Positions 1 through 11,660 of a DNA stretch of 64,000 nucleotides are shown here, in pieces. This DNA is from Leptodactylus fallax. Its lineage: Eukaryota; Chordata; Amphibia; Anura; Leptodactylidae. The translations under genes and the position numbers were made by a program. How positions within the stretch are numbered: the stretch's first letter is position 1; each line of letters begins with the position of its first letter. The DNA lies in the NCBI GenBank assembly GCA_947044405.1, contig CAMRHE010001097.1, forward strand, positions 62,001 to 126,000, written 5' to 3'. The notes under the pieces were generated by a model that worked only from the letters and a program-made list of their open reading frames with translations, made no database searches and was not told the DNA's origin.

Positions 1-552
1 TCACTAGCTACCCGTTGCCCAGCGAATAGAGTTCAAATTACTAACGCTGACATACAAAGCCATCCACAACCTGTCCCCTCCATATATCTCTGACCTAATC
101 TCCTGTTACCTGCCCACACATAACCTGCGATCCTCCAAAGACCTCCTACTCCACTCTGCTTTTATCCGCTCTTTACACAACCGTCTCCAAGATTTCTCCC
201 TTGCATCCCCCATACTCTGGAACTCATTACCAAGACACATAAGACTGTCCCCCACTGTCACAAGCTTCAAGAAGGCCCTGAAGACTCACCTGTTCAGCAA
301 GGCCTACAACCTCCTATAACACTACTGTCACCACACCACCATCTGAACAGCTTGTACCCTCACCTACTGTCTCTATCCCATTTTCCTCATAAATTGTAAG
401 CCCTTGCGGGCAGGGCCCTCTATCCCACTGTGCCAGTTGGTCACTGTTAGTATTGTATTTGTTTTGTATATTTTGTGTACCCTATGTAAACCCTGAAATG
501 TAAAGCACCATGGAATTAAAGGTGATCTATAAAATAATAAATAATAATAATA
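1..552 (+). mobile_element. 3' end of an L2/CR1-type LINE, with AAT-repeat tail
   Basis: Bases 23 to about 319 read as the C-terminal tail of a non-LTR retrotransposon polymerase: RIEFKLLTLTYKAIHNLSPP, then LWNSLPRHIRLSPTVTSFKK, ending in TAA. A stop (TAG) sits upstream where such elements usually have Trp (HWLPVAQR). After the stop comes a 3' UTR containing GTAAGCCCTTGCGGGCAGGG, then a simple (AATAAT)n tail at 531-552, as in this clade. The 5' part lies outside the window. It stops about 110 bp before exon 1. The clade call (L2/CR1/Rex-like) is from motif memory. Confidence 0.8.
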
Positions 553-662
553 TATGATATTATTATGTGCATTACATAGTAATGTACTACTTCTCATCAG
601 CATAGTGTATATGAAGAAAGAGGATGCTATTCTAATATTGTTTGTATTCTTTTCTGGCTTAG

Positions 663-813
663 ATGGCTTCAATGATGTTGTGACTGGTAATGGTCACACC
701 ACAGATGGGTTGGCACAAGCAGTCAACATTATTGAGAAAGAAGCAGTTTTGGAAATAACGCAAGTAGCTAAGCAAACTTGGATGGAGTTTTCTGACTTTG
801 GCAGATGTTTCCA
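663..813 (+). CDS. adgb: androglobin exon 1 in window
   Basis: 151-nt internal exon. The acceptor is TTCTGGCTTAG and the donor is GTAAGT. Its first two bases complete a codon begun upstream, and it ends two bases into a codon. The reading runs from GFNDVVTGNGH through EKEAVLEITQVAKQTW to the EFSDF region. Family comparison places this just after the calpain-like protease core. The exon lies 100 bp downstream of an unrelated LINE 3' end. The alternative, a chance open frame, is unlikely because the phase and sequence continue exactly into the next exon. Confidence 0.85.
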
Positions 814-908
814 GTAAGTTAACTACATCTAAATATATAAATATGATGTCATCTTTTTCTGTTCTCATTAACAACGTTAGTAAATATTGTATGGCTGGAT
901 AGTGGTAA

Positions 909-1509
909 TTTAAAGGGGTTTTCTCATCTCCCTGTCGCTTTGCCTGCTTTCTGTGCTTCTTACTTCCTGTAATCTTCCACAAGCTCGGGGCAGGGCTTTG
1001 ACTGTTTGAAAAAACAGGACACTATAAAGTATCACAATAGTTACAGACTTTGCCTTTACCATGAGAGAGTATTATGATTACTAGAAATCTAATATAAATG
1101 CAGACAATATGCACAGTAAACGTATATTACATTACACAGGTTTGTATAGAACACTTACTATGCTTCTACAGGGAACGGACTCAGTGTTATCTTTGTGTTA
1201 ACGTAGAGAGATAAAATGCAATGTCCAAGCCTTTATCTGCAAACTGCAGTTAGCTGAACTGATTGTCCTGACTTTAGAGATGTAGATAACAGGGAGAGCA
1301 CTCAGCCCCCCCCTGAGAGCAGTGACTCATGTCATCCGTCCTGTGTTAGGTACAGGCCGTGCACCATGGAAACGTTGTGTATGTTAGAATAATCTAACAT
1401 AGCAGCCAAACAAAGCAGCATTGCTAAAGCAATGACTTTAGGAAAACTCTTGAATTTACATAAGATAGCAGTATAGATAGGATCCTTGAGATGGGAATAC
1501 CCCTTTAAT
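909..1509. mobile_element. inverted-repeat element (MITE) with TTTAAAGGGG ends
   Basis: The left end TTTAAAGGGGTTTTCTCATC is mirrored at the right end by GATGGGAATACCCCTTTAA. The element is about 600 bp with no coding potential. TTAAAGGGG termini recur in this window (10,131; 21,085; 43,750) and are common in amphibian genomes. A flanking TTAA-like duplication is possible but merges with the terminal sequence. Confidence 0.6.
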
Positions 1510-2777
1510 AACAAAAATGGAAATGAGTAAGTATCTGCCGTCATTGATCTTATTTTAACAGATCCCAACTTTCGCAACCAATGTGTCTTTTTTTTTAACT
1601 GGAAAAAAGTGAGCTTGGAGGGAAGAAAGATCAAAAGAGATGCCCAACAAGTAGAACTCCTGATATTAATCTTTAATTAAACAGTTGGTGAAAATAAAGT
1701 GAGATGTTAGTTTCAGTGATGGAAAGAGCAGCATCTTTCACCTTTTTCCCAACAGAGCGCTTACAGTGTGGTACATAAACTAGTTTAATTGCAATTCCAG
1801 AATGAAAGTATTGGAAGTCAAATTAAACTATATTCTGTATAACATGAAAAAATGTCCTTTACAGTCATCTAAACCTAGGCCTTAGCATACCATTATGAAA
1901 AGTGTGTTTTTACCGGATGCATGGGAACACACTGTACTATAGTATATTTTCCAATAGAATTCCAAAATTATATTGTGATGGGCCTTTGCCTTATTGTTAC
2001 CATGTTTATAGTGTTGAGCAGTTCAGCTTGGGTTCAGAATATAATGTGATTTACAACGCGTCTCATAAACGGTAGGTTCAATATACCTTAGCCCTGTGTT
2101 AGGCGATGACTGCACTCGGCTGAACTGAGTGTGCATGTATTTTGTTTTTATTGTAGTTTTTTTTATAAACAATCTTTTTATGTAAAGTTTTTTTTTTTTC
2201 GAACTAGGAAAAGAACAAATGTCAAATAATTAAAAATGCAAGCAGATAACATGTATCAATGTTATTATTTTAAGCAAATGGCATAATCATATCACCTGTC
2301 ATTTCCAGGTGTTTTAACCTAAGGGGGACAGAGAGGAGCAACCATGGGGGAGGGGGATGCAGGATGAGAGAGCAGAACCAGTGATACTTATAACAACTGT
2401 CCATCAATCTATAGAGGAGAGTATCTGCATTGACATAGTAAGAGTGGTCCCGTGCAGTTAACTCTACATGTGGGCAGAATTCTCTTTTTAGATTGGTATT
2501 CAGTCCACTTTCACTATACTGAATTACACTTGACCGTATTGCTTTGTCTGCTAGCCACCATTTGTTCCATTGATTGTTAAATTGCAATTGTATAGAGTTG
2601 TCTATACAATGGAGGGGAGGCATGTGTTCTAAATGGGGAGAGGGGAGTACATTAAGTCATTACCAGACATCACTGGCAGCAGTTTATCTCATATTAAAAG
2701 GATTGGGCATATAATATACTCGATCCTTCTCTCTGCTAACATTATGTGTAAGGGAAGAGTTGAGAGACCTTCATAGA
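1510..2777. other. intron 1 sequence, nothing recognised
   Basis: Intronic, AT-rich, with T-runs near 2,158-2,200. No splice-bounded open frame and no element ends were recognised. Confidence 0.5.
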
Positions 2778-2779
2778 TA

Positions 2780-4350
2780 CAGTGGGGAAAAAAAGTATTT
2801 AGTCAGCCACCAATTGTGCAAGTTCTCCCACTTAAAAAGATGAGGCCGGCCTGTAATTGTCATCATAGGTAGCCCTCAACTATGAGAGACAAAATGAGAA
2901 AACATATCTAGAAAATCACATTGTCTGATTTTTTAAGAATTTATTTGCAAGTTATGGTGCAAACAAGCAAGATTTCTGGCTCTCACAGACCTGTAACTTC
3001 TTCTTTAAGAGGCTCCTCTGTCCTCCACTCATTACCTGTAGTAATGGCACCTGTTTGAAATTGTTCTCAGTATAAAAGACACCTGTCCACAACCTCAAAC
3101 AGTCACACTCCAAACTCCACTATGATGAAGACCAAAGAGCTGTGGAAGGACACCAGAAACAAAATTGTAGACCTGCACCAGGCTGGGAAGACTGAATCTG
3201 CAATAGGCAAGCAGCTTGGTGTGAAGAAATCAACTGTGGGAACAATAATTAGAAAATGGAAGACATACAAGACCACTGATAATCTCCCTCGATCAGGGGC
3301 TCCACACAAGATCTCACACAAGATCAAAATGATAACAAGAACGGTGAGCAAAATTCCCAGAACCACTCGGGGGGACCTAGTGAATGACCTGCAAAAAGCT
3401 GGGACTAACATAACAAAGGCTACCATCAGTAACACACTATGCCGCCAGGGACTCAGGTCCTGCAGTGCCAGACGTGTCCCCCTGCTTAAGCCAGTACATA
3501 TCCGGGCCCGTCTGAAGTTTGCTAGTGAGCATTTGGATGTTCCAGAAGAGTATTGGGAGAATGTCATATGGTCAGATGAAACCAAAGTAGAACTGTTTGG
3601 TAGAAACACAACTCGTCGTGTTTGTAGGAGAGTGAATGCTGAGTTGCATCCAAAGAACACCATACCTACTGTGAAGCATGGGGGTGGCAACATCATGCTT
3701 TGGGGCTGTTTCTCTGCAAAGGGACCAGGACGACTGATCCGTGTACATGAAAGAATGAATGGAGCCATGTATCGTGAGATTTTGAGTGTAAACATCCTTC
3801 CATCAGCAAGGGCATTGAAGATGAAACGTGGCTGGGTCTTTCAGTATGACAATGATCCCAAGCACACCGCCAGGGCAACGAAGGAGTGGCTTCGTAAGAA
3901 GCATTTCAAGTTCCTGGAGTGGCCTAGCCAGTCTCCAGATCTCAACCCCATAGAAAACCTTTGGAGGGAGTTGAAAGTCTGTGTTGCCCAGTGACAGCCC
4001 CAAAACATCACTGCTCTAGAGGAGATCTGCATGGAGGAATGGGCCAACATACCAGCAACAGTGTGTGCCAACCTTGTGAAGACTTACAGAAAACGTTTGA
4101 CCTCTATCATTGCCAACAAAGGATTTATAACAAAGTATTGAGATGAACTTGTTATTGACCAAATACTTATTTTCCACCATAATTTGAAAATAAATTCTTT
4201 AAAAATCAGACAATGTGATTTTCTAGATATGTTTTCTCATTGTCTCTCATAGTTGAGGTCTACCTATGATGTCAATTTCAGGCCTCTCTCATCTTTTTAA
4301 GTGGGAGAACTTGCACAATTGGTGGCTGACAATACTTTTTTTCCTCACTG
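2780..4350 (+). mobile_element. Tc1/mariner transposon, near complete
   Basis: 1,571-bp element flanked by TA on both sides (2778-2779 and 4351-4352). Terminal inverted repeats of roughly 200 bp begin CAGTGGGGAAAAAAAGTATT on the left and end CTTTTTTTCCTCACTG on the right. The transposase lies between them on the + strand. The long repeats, TA target and DD34E transposase place it in the Tc1 superfamily. It occupies the centre of intron 1, in the same direction as the host gene. Confidence 0.95.
3122..4141 (+). pseudogene. Tc1 transposase with one premature stop
   Basis: 339 sense-length codons, [14 protein letters not shown] to GFITKY, with a single in-frame TGA at 3992-3994 (codon 291) just after [10 protein letters not shown]. 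Otherwise complete. An N-terminal helix-turn-helix pair ([19 protein letters not shown]) and an RPG-like linker (LPRSGAPHK) are present. Catalytic Asp in VIWSDETK, Asp in QYDNDPKHT and Glu in NPIENLW have 34 residues between the second and third. All catalytic residues precede the stop; about 48 C-terminal residues would be lost. The family cuts and pastes at TA. This copy is probably inactive but young. Confidence 0.92.
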
Positions 4351-4533
4351 TACAAAATAGTTGTCTCTTCCCGCCAAAATTAGCAGGTTCGGTTGGTTTT
4401 GCTCTAATTTGTATGGGCCTTAAGTGTGGAAACAGCTGTAGCCTACTCTCTCTGCCCTTTGCCATATATGTATGGAGACACAGATAATTCCAATGAGAAA
4501 TCTAATGGCTTACTTGTCTTTCCTGATTTACAG

Positions 4534-4597
4534 GACATTGTACATCTTCCACAAGCCAAATACATATCTATATACTTGTCAGAAAGCAGATTTCAAG
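4534..4597 (+). CDS. adgb: androglobin exon 2 in window
   Basis: 64-nt exon with acceptor CCTGATTTACAG and donor GTAAGG. One base completes the previous codon and the exon ends in phase 0. The join with exon 1 reads FQTLYIFHKPNTYLYT and then CQKADFK. The IFHKP-type block is characteristic of the androglobin calpain-domain-III-like segment. The exon follows a Tc1 element by about 180 bp. Confidence 0.85.
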
Positions 4598-4729
4598 GTA
4601 AGGGACTGTATTACTAATAGCTTTTCTTATTCTGCTTCAAAGTTAGCCACAAGAGGATACTGAGAATACCTGTGAATCCCATGACCTAAAATACTCTGTG
4701 CTTAAATAACAGCTTTGAATGGTATAAAA

Positions 4730-5610
4730 TAACATTCATCTTACCATTTTGGGGTACAATGTTTTTGGGGGTTCGTGTAAAAAAACTAAATTCTATCATA
4801 ACTTTTTGCATTTTTCGGTGTTCACTCTGCATTAAAAATGACATAGCAACTTTGTCCGTCGGTTATTACAACTACGGCGATACCATATTTATATTGGTTT
4901 TTATTATGCTTTACCGCTTTTACAAATAAAACAGCACTTTTTGAAAATTAACGATTTTCCTGGGGTCATCATATTCTGACGCCTATAACTTTTTTACTGT
5001 TTTATTGACGGAGATATAAAAGGGCTCTTTATTTGCAGGGCAAATTGTAGTTATTATTAGTACTAATGTTTGGGATGTATGATTTTTGTGGAAAGTGAGG
5101 TGACCAAAATACGTTAATTGGTGCATTGCGGTATATTTATTTTTATGGTGTTCGCCGTATAGGATAAATTACACTATTTTTGGATAGTGTAAACTTATGG
5201 GGATACCTAACATGTATGCTTATTTATTTATTTTTTTGATTAAAAGATACATTTTTTAAGCTTTTTATTATTTGTTTTCATTTTATTTTGAACTTTTCTT
5301 TTTTTTTTAATTTTTACTTGTCCCACAGGTGGACTTGAACCTGGGATCTCAGATCCCCAGTGCAATTTACATTGTATTGCAGCACATCGCTCATAGGCTT
5401 CCTATGTTAACAGGGAGTAGCAGTCAGGATCCCATTGCTTTGCCTCCTGGCTGCCATGGCAACCCTTTGGACAATATCACGGGGGATCCGAGCGGTGGCA
5501 GGTGGGGACGATCTTGCTATTGATCTCGGTATCCGAGGGGTTAATCCATGGGAGTGGGAGTATTTTCCAAGTGCCAGGTGAAATGCTGCAGACACAGTGC
5601 CCGTGCCCGC
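4730..5610. repeat. probable interspersed repeat, unclassified
   Basis: Low-coding AT-rich stretch containing phrases such as CATAACTTTTTGCATTTTT, GCCTATAACTTTTTTACTG and GGGCTCTTTATTTGCAGGGC. I recall these from dispersed amphibian repeats. No terminal repeats or duplications could be defined, so the limits are approximate. It ends next to the Tc1 derivative starting at 5,653. Confidence 0.35.
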
Positions 5611-5652
5611 GACATTACAGCGTCGTACTATTATGGCGCTGAGTGTTGACTA

Positions 5653-6513
<861 letters not shown>

Positions 6514-7084
6514 TATATGCTCAGCGCAACATAATAGTATGCTGCAGAGTGGGAAGGGATTATTTTTTTAATCTCATATATATATAAAAATGAGTTTCTG
6601 TCCGTCTGTCTGTTCTTTATGCGCAACCAAACGACTGGACCGATCCTCACCAAATTTGGCACACATGTACATCAGGTGTCCGGGAATATTTTAGCCTAGG
6701 TCTCAGCTCTAAAGGATGTACCGTTCCTGAGATACAGTATTCCCAAAAAATGACCAGCATTAGCTAATACAAGCCTGCAAGTCTCACTCATATTCCAACT
6801 GCCATACACACGGTCACATGTCCCTTATCAGCCAATAGAAGCTCGCAGGCGCTTAGTCTCCTCAGGCGCACAGGTTTCCATAGCAACCAAGCTATTTATG
6901 ACCTGTATTAGTCAATAGCAGTTCGTAGGTCCTTAAATATTCAGTCATATGTGTATCAGCCAATATAAGTTCACATTTAATTTACCAGGTTTCCATAACA
7001 ACACAGCCATAAATAGAGTGTACCTATACTGGACTCAGTGGCGTAACTAGAAATGGCTGGGCCCCAAGGCGAACATTTGACATG

Positions 7085-7217
7085 GGATCCCGCTCACACA
7101 AACTGCATTCCTACACACTATTATGACCCATAGTGGCCCCTGCACACACTATTATGCCACATAGTGGCCCTTGCACACAGTATTCTGCCCCATCGTGGCC
7201 CCTTCATATAGTATTAT
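7085..7217 (-). repeat. short 31-bp minisatellite, reverse orientation
   Basis: About four units such as CACACTATTATG...CATAGTGGCCC, each about 31 bp. The reverse complement matches the GGGGCCACTATGTGACATAA unit of the minisatellite at 8,229-9,266. It lies in a different element and the opposite direction. Confidence 0.75.
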
Positions 7218-7407
7218 GCGCACTTCCCGCTACCTCTTCAATGTTGGACCAGATGTCACGTGAGCCAGGCATGCATCGCAACGCATAATGACGTTGGACT
7301 GGCCCACCCACGTCTGGAACGTCACCAAGGAGGCCCGAAGCCTGCTGGAGCGCAGGAGAGGTAAGTAACAGTGTTTTTTATGTTCCCTCAACTCCCTGGG
7401 GCCTCCG

Positions 7408-7451
7408 ATCATTATACTCTGGGGTCTGAAAAGACCCCAGAGTATAATGAT
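7408..7451. repeat. perfect 20-bp hairpin with GAAA loop
   Basis: Arm ATCATTATACTCTGGGGTCT at 7408-7427, loop GAAA at 7428-7431, and the exact reverse complement at 7432-7451. There are no mismatches. Confidence 0.95.
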
Positions 7452-7496
7452 AGCAGTGTTTGTGGGGTTCATGGCCCACAGGCCTTACTTACCGAT

Positions 7497-7563
7497 CCCC
7501 GCTCCTGCTCACAGCCGCCTCCGCAGAAGGTGAAGCGCAGGCGGCCGTGAGCAGGAGCGGGGA
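7497..7563. repeat. GC-rich inverted repeat, 24-25 bp arms
   Basis: Left arm TCCCCGCTCCTGCTCACAGC continues to 7520; the right arm at about 7539-7563 is its reverse complement with one mismatch. The loop is about 18 bp. It lies inside the nested element, close to its right limit. Confidence 0.9.
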
Positions 7564-7765
7564 CTATACCTATATTGGACTGCCATACTGGATGTCTAGT
7601 GCAAAACTGGCCAATTCTTATGAGGCCACTACACAAACAAAAAATGAAATGTACCCGTGCGAAGTCGGGTCCTTCTGCTAGTATATTATATATGTATTTA
7701 AAATTCTGCTCAGAAAACTGTATTATACCAGTTGGTAACCCATGCCTCTACAACATGGTATAGCC

Positions 7766-9719
7766 CAGGGTTCGGCAACCCCTGGCACGCGTGCCAAGAG
7801 TGGCACGCGAGGCTTATCTCCCTGGCATGGCAGCAGAGTCCTCACCCAGCAGATTCGATCGGACCAAACATGGCCGAAACGAAACTTCTATTATTATACT
7901 GTGGGGTCTCTTCAGACCGGAGACTCAGGAGAAGTGATGAAACATAAAAAACAATGATACTCACCTTGCTCCCTGCGCTCCGCGGCGGCTGTGAGATCAG
8001 CAGGCGCTTCCGACAGCTGACAGGGCCTCAGAGGTCACGTCTGCGTCTGACGTCATTACACATAATGATGCGACGTGACCCCAGAGACTCAATCTGCGGT
8101 CGCTGACTACAGGCAGAAGCACCGAAGAGAACAGAGCGGCTGCGGAGCGTGGAATGGTGAGTACGTTGTTTTTTTATGTTTGTCATCTCTCTTGGTCCTG
8201 CACTTATTATACTTGGGGGTCTGAAGAGAACTATGGGACTTAATACCGTGTGGAGGGACCACTATGGGACCTAATACCGTGTGCAGGGACCGCTATGTGA
8301 CATAATAACGTGTGCAGGGAACGCTTTGTGACATAATACCATGTACAGGGGCCACTATATGACATAATACTGTGTGCAGGGGCCACTATGTGACATAATA
8401 CGGTTTGCAGAGGCTGTTATGGGATATAATATCGTGTGCAGGGGCCACTATGGGACCTAATACCGTGTGCAGGGGCCACTATGGGACATAATACAGTGTG
8501 CAGGGGCCACTATATGACATAATACTGTGTGCAGGGGCAACTATGTGACATAATACGGTTTGCAGAGGCTGTTATGGGATATAATACTGTGTGCAGGGGC
8601 CACTATGTGACATAATACTGTGTGCAGAGGCTGTTATGGGATATAATACCGTGTGCAGGGGCCGCTATGTGACATAATACCGTGTGCAGGGGCCACTATG
8701 TGACATAATACTGTGTGCAGAGGCCACTATGTGACATAATACTGTGTGCAGAGGCCACTATGTGACATAATACTGTGTGCAGTGGCCACTATGTGACATA
8801 ATATGGTGTGCAGAGGCTGTTATGGGATATAATACCTTGTGCAGGGGCCGCATGTGACATAATACCGTGTGCAGGGGCCGCTATGTGACATAATACCATG
8901 TGCAGGGGCCACTATGTGACATAATACTGTGTGCAGAGGCCACTATGTGACATAATACTGTGTGCAGAGGCCACTATGTGACATAATACTGTGTGCAGTG
9001 GCCACTATGTGACATAATATGGTGTGCAGAGGCTGTTATGGGATATAATACCTTGCGCAGGGGCCGCTATGTGACATAATACCGTGTGCAGGGGGCGCTA
9101 TGTGACATAATATCGTGTGCAGGGGCCACTATGTGACATAATACCGTGTGCAGGGTTCATTGTGTGACATAATACAGTGTGCAGGGGCCACTATGTGACA
9201 TAATACTGTGTGCAGAGGCTGTTATGGGATATAATACCTTGTGCAGAGGCCGCTATGGGACATTATTCTGTATAACGGTGTGTTTTCTGCATTAAGGATG
9301 TGTTTTTGCACAGAAAACACAGGTATTATTTTTGTGCAAAAATTCACCATGTGAACGCAGTTTTACATTGAAGTAAAAGTTCCAGTGGCCTAAGACTATA
9401 GCTGCATCCAGATACATAGTGTGTCACCAACCTGAGGGTGCTGCCATAAGGTGCTCCTATACACATTTACCACTAATTGGGGGCTGCACATGGACTTTCA
9501 TTGCTTCTAATCGGAAAGTACAGGAGCGTCCCAGGAAATAGCAGTAAACGCATGTGTCCTGAAGCATCTGGTGGCAGCACTTCTGTGTTATGGTTTGTGG
9601 TATATGACTTTAGTTTAGGGGTCATCAGACTTACAATTATTGACCAGAACTCCGAGTACCTCATCTTTGATTTTTTAATTCAAATCGGCACGCTGAATAT
9701 AAAAGGTTGCCTACCCCTG
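7766..9719. mobile_element. non-autonomous hAT element holding a minisatellite
   Basis: 1,954 bp with inverted ends CAGGGTTCGGCAACC and GGTTGCCTACCCCTG. It is flanked by identical 8-bp duplications GTATAGCC (7758-7765 and 9720-9727). CAGGG-type ends with 8-bp duplications indicate the hAT superfamily. No transposase frame is present. Over half of the length is a tandem array of 31-bp units. It lies 84 bp after the Helitron end. Confidence 0.92.
8229..9266. repeat. 31-bp minisatellite, about 33 units
   Basis: Tandem units of the type GGGGCCACTATGTGACATAA plus TACTGTGTGCA (31 bp together). Variants include AGAGGCTGTTATGGGATATAAT, and CCGCTATG replacing CCACTATG. A block of about seven units (216 bp) recurs: the variant ATATGGTGTGCAGAGG occurs near 8,802 and again near 9,018. 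This points to unequal exchange of multi-unit blocks. No open frame spans it. Confidence 0.95.
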
Positions 9720-9727
9720 GTATAGCC

Positions 9728-11551
9728 CATGGACCAGTCAGTCGTGTGTAATGCATCCATGAACTATCTGTGTAAGACTAAACATGGGGTCTCTATTGTA
9801 AGACACACACATATCATCATTATGTGACTTTTGGCATTCAGTAAGCAGCAGTGCTTTGACAGTTGAGTTTCCATGCGCAACATAAGATTACTTCCTGTCT
9901 ATAGGCAATCCTGTTTGTGTAGAAATGCACACAGAATTGAGACAGGGAGAATAATGTGTTAGCTACTTCTCCACAGACACTGACAGACGTGATGAGATGC
10001 CGTAGTAATAATGTACATGTTCTGCCCCTCAATAAACTTTTATTCACCTGTGAGATACCTGGACACTGGTAACTGAATACCAGAAGTCACATGACATGAG
10101 TGTGTGAAGGATCACATGGATCACACCATCTTAAAGGGGTTTTCCAGTATTAAAAAATATGGCTGCTTCTTTCAGAAAGAGCTCCACTTCCTCTTCACAG
10201 GAAGTGACATCACAACTGTTTGCCACATGGCCATGCTATAGCTCAGTCTCACTCATCTGAATGAAACTGAACTGTGGTATGGTCATGTGACAACCAGACA
10301 TTATGTCACTTCCTGAAAAGAGGCATTGGAGCTCTTTCTGAAAGAAAGCAGACATATTTTCTAATCCTGGATAAATAAATGAGACTGAGCTGCAGCATGG
10401 CAATATGACCAACAGATGTGATGTATCTTCCTGAGAAGAGGAAGTGGTGCTATTTCTGAAAGAAAACAGTTATGTTTTCTAATCTAGTATAACCCCCTTA
10501 AGTCCAATGCATGGACATATCAGTAGGCTGTACAATTTTTTTTGCAAGCATTGGTCTACTGCATTTCTATAATAGAAGTATGTCAACAAAATCTAAAATG
10601 CATATATATTAGAATATTGCATAACTTCCTATTCTCTGGAGAAGTGGAGAAGTCCTTTTGTGGATGAGTGTAAGAACCAGAAGTTATTAATGGACAAGCA
10701 ATTACTGAGTGCTGCAGTAGAACGATGACAAGCTGAGTACACCATGTTAGCCTAGTTATATTTAGTCTTTCATTTAACAGGCCTTTGTAACCCACTTTCC
10801 TAGTTAATTCTCTTGGCTTTAAGCTCATTATAAAGATTTGCATTATGAGATTAGTTCACCTCCTGAGATGTTTGGGTGTATTTTAGAATTAATTCAATAT
10901 TTTATAAAAATCCTATGAACTGAACAACTCTATACAAAATGTTATTACTATGTAAGTGGTACAAGGCTTTGTTAAGCAGAAAGTCGTAGATGAGAACCTT
11001 TTTCTCCATCTGTGAGTGAATACAATAGTATAACGTAAAAGGGCTATAAATAACTAAATAGCTTAAATTATTGATTGGAAGTGATGAAGGACAGGAAGGG
11101 AAGACAAAGTGACAGTGAAAACAGCGCTGCTCCTGAGACTTTGTCAAACTTTTTGACCCTTGTGCCTTCGTCTCTTATGTCAACAGTAAGCCTTCATGCA
11201 ATTAATAATTTAGTAAGGAATAGGCACTTGACTATTGCTCAATGCTTATGTCACTTTAACTTTGTATTTAACACCTTCAGTTTTATCAGAGATGACAGAT
11301 GAAGAGGAGTTTATTCACTATGATTACTGAATTGTATGGCCACATAATAGAACATGAGTACGGAATTAATACATAGTAGTTACGTATGACTGAACCCTTT
11401 TTGACCTTGGCTAATTTAGGAGTTTTATGTTATGAGCTGCACAGAAATGTGAATTGACATTTGCATATACAAAATCTGACTTCAATTTTTTTTTTCTGTG
11501 TCACATAGATAAAATTGAATCTATAGCTTTTTTTTCTTTTACACTACTCAG
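9728..11551. other. intron 2 distal part: one palindromic element, otherwise nothing recognised
   Basis: Unique-looking intron sequence apart from the palindromic element at 10,131-10,502. Short open frames here have no splice-bounded coding pattern. The last 50 bp form the pyrimidine-rich acceptor of exon 3. Confidence 0.5.
10131..10502. mobile_element. palindromic TTAAAGGGG element
   Basis: The left arm starts CTTAAAGGGGTTTTCCAGTA and continues GGCTGCTTCTTTCAGAAAGA. The right end (to AACCCCCTTAAG) carries the reverse complement with substitutions. A further inverted copy of the arm lies near 10,305-10,375, so it looks like an element with a partial internal duplication. Non-coding. Confidence 0.7.
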
Positions 11552-11660
11552 ACAGGAGATGATCGAGATAGAGGAACCTATTTCTTATTTGTTGACAATA
11601 TGAGGCCTACAGAAATTTTAGTTAGTTTTTCAGCACTGACGCGCTGGGGAGATTCACTCG
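11552..11660 (+). CDS. adgb: androglobin exon 3 in window
   Basis: 109-nt exon, phase 0 in and phase 1 out. The acceptor follows a long T-rich tract (ACACTACTCAG) and the donor is GTAAGT. It encodes TGDDRDRGTYFLFVDNMRP followed by TEILVSFSALTRWGDSL. The hydrophobic YFLFVD and ILVSFSALTRWG blocks are conserved in androglobin between the protease core and the globin. The role is probably structural, a beta-sandwich of calpain domain III type; this is inferred from family knowledge. Confidence 0.9.

Larger units (their letters stand above)
7037..7571. mobile_element. element nested in the Helitron, with hairpins
   Basis: Begins CAGTGGCGTAACTAGAAATG, a hAT-like start I recall from amphibian repeats. 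It is bounded by imperfect direct repeats: CTATACTGGACT before, CTATATTGGACT after. No matching inverted terminus was found at the right end, so it may be truncated or rearranged. Inside are about four reversed copies of the 31-bp unit that makes up the large minisatellite at 8,229, and two strong hairpins described separately. Confidence 0.5.
6572..7681 (+). mobile_element. non-autonomous Helitron
   Basis: Starts TCTCATATATATATAAAAAT and ends with the hairpin ACCCGTGCGAAGTCGGGT (stem ACCCG/CGGGT), then CCTTCTGCTAG. The base before is A and the base after is T. TC at the 5' end, a hairpin a few bases before CTAG, and A/T insertion without duplication are the Helitron hallmarks. The 5' part carries GTCTGTCTGTTCTTTATGCG and CACCAAATTTGGCACACATG, which I know from Helitrons of other animals. 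There is no Rep/helicase gene, so it depends on another copy. It contains a further insertion (about 7036-7571). Confidence 0.85.

Noticed and set aside
3103..3795. 230-codon minus-strand frame
   Set aside because: Mirror of the Tc1 transposase frame on the opposite strand.
8229..9266. Regular repeat array resembling a CRISPR
   Set aside because: Units of 31 bp follow each other directly with no unique spacers, and the sequence is an intron of a vertebrate gene.
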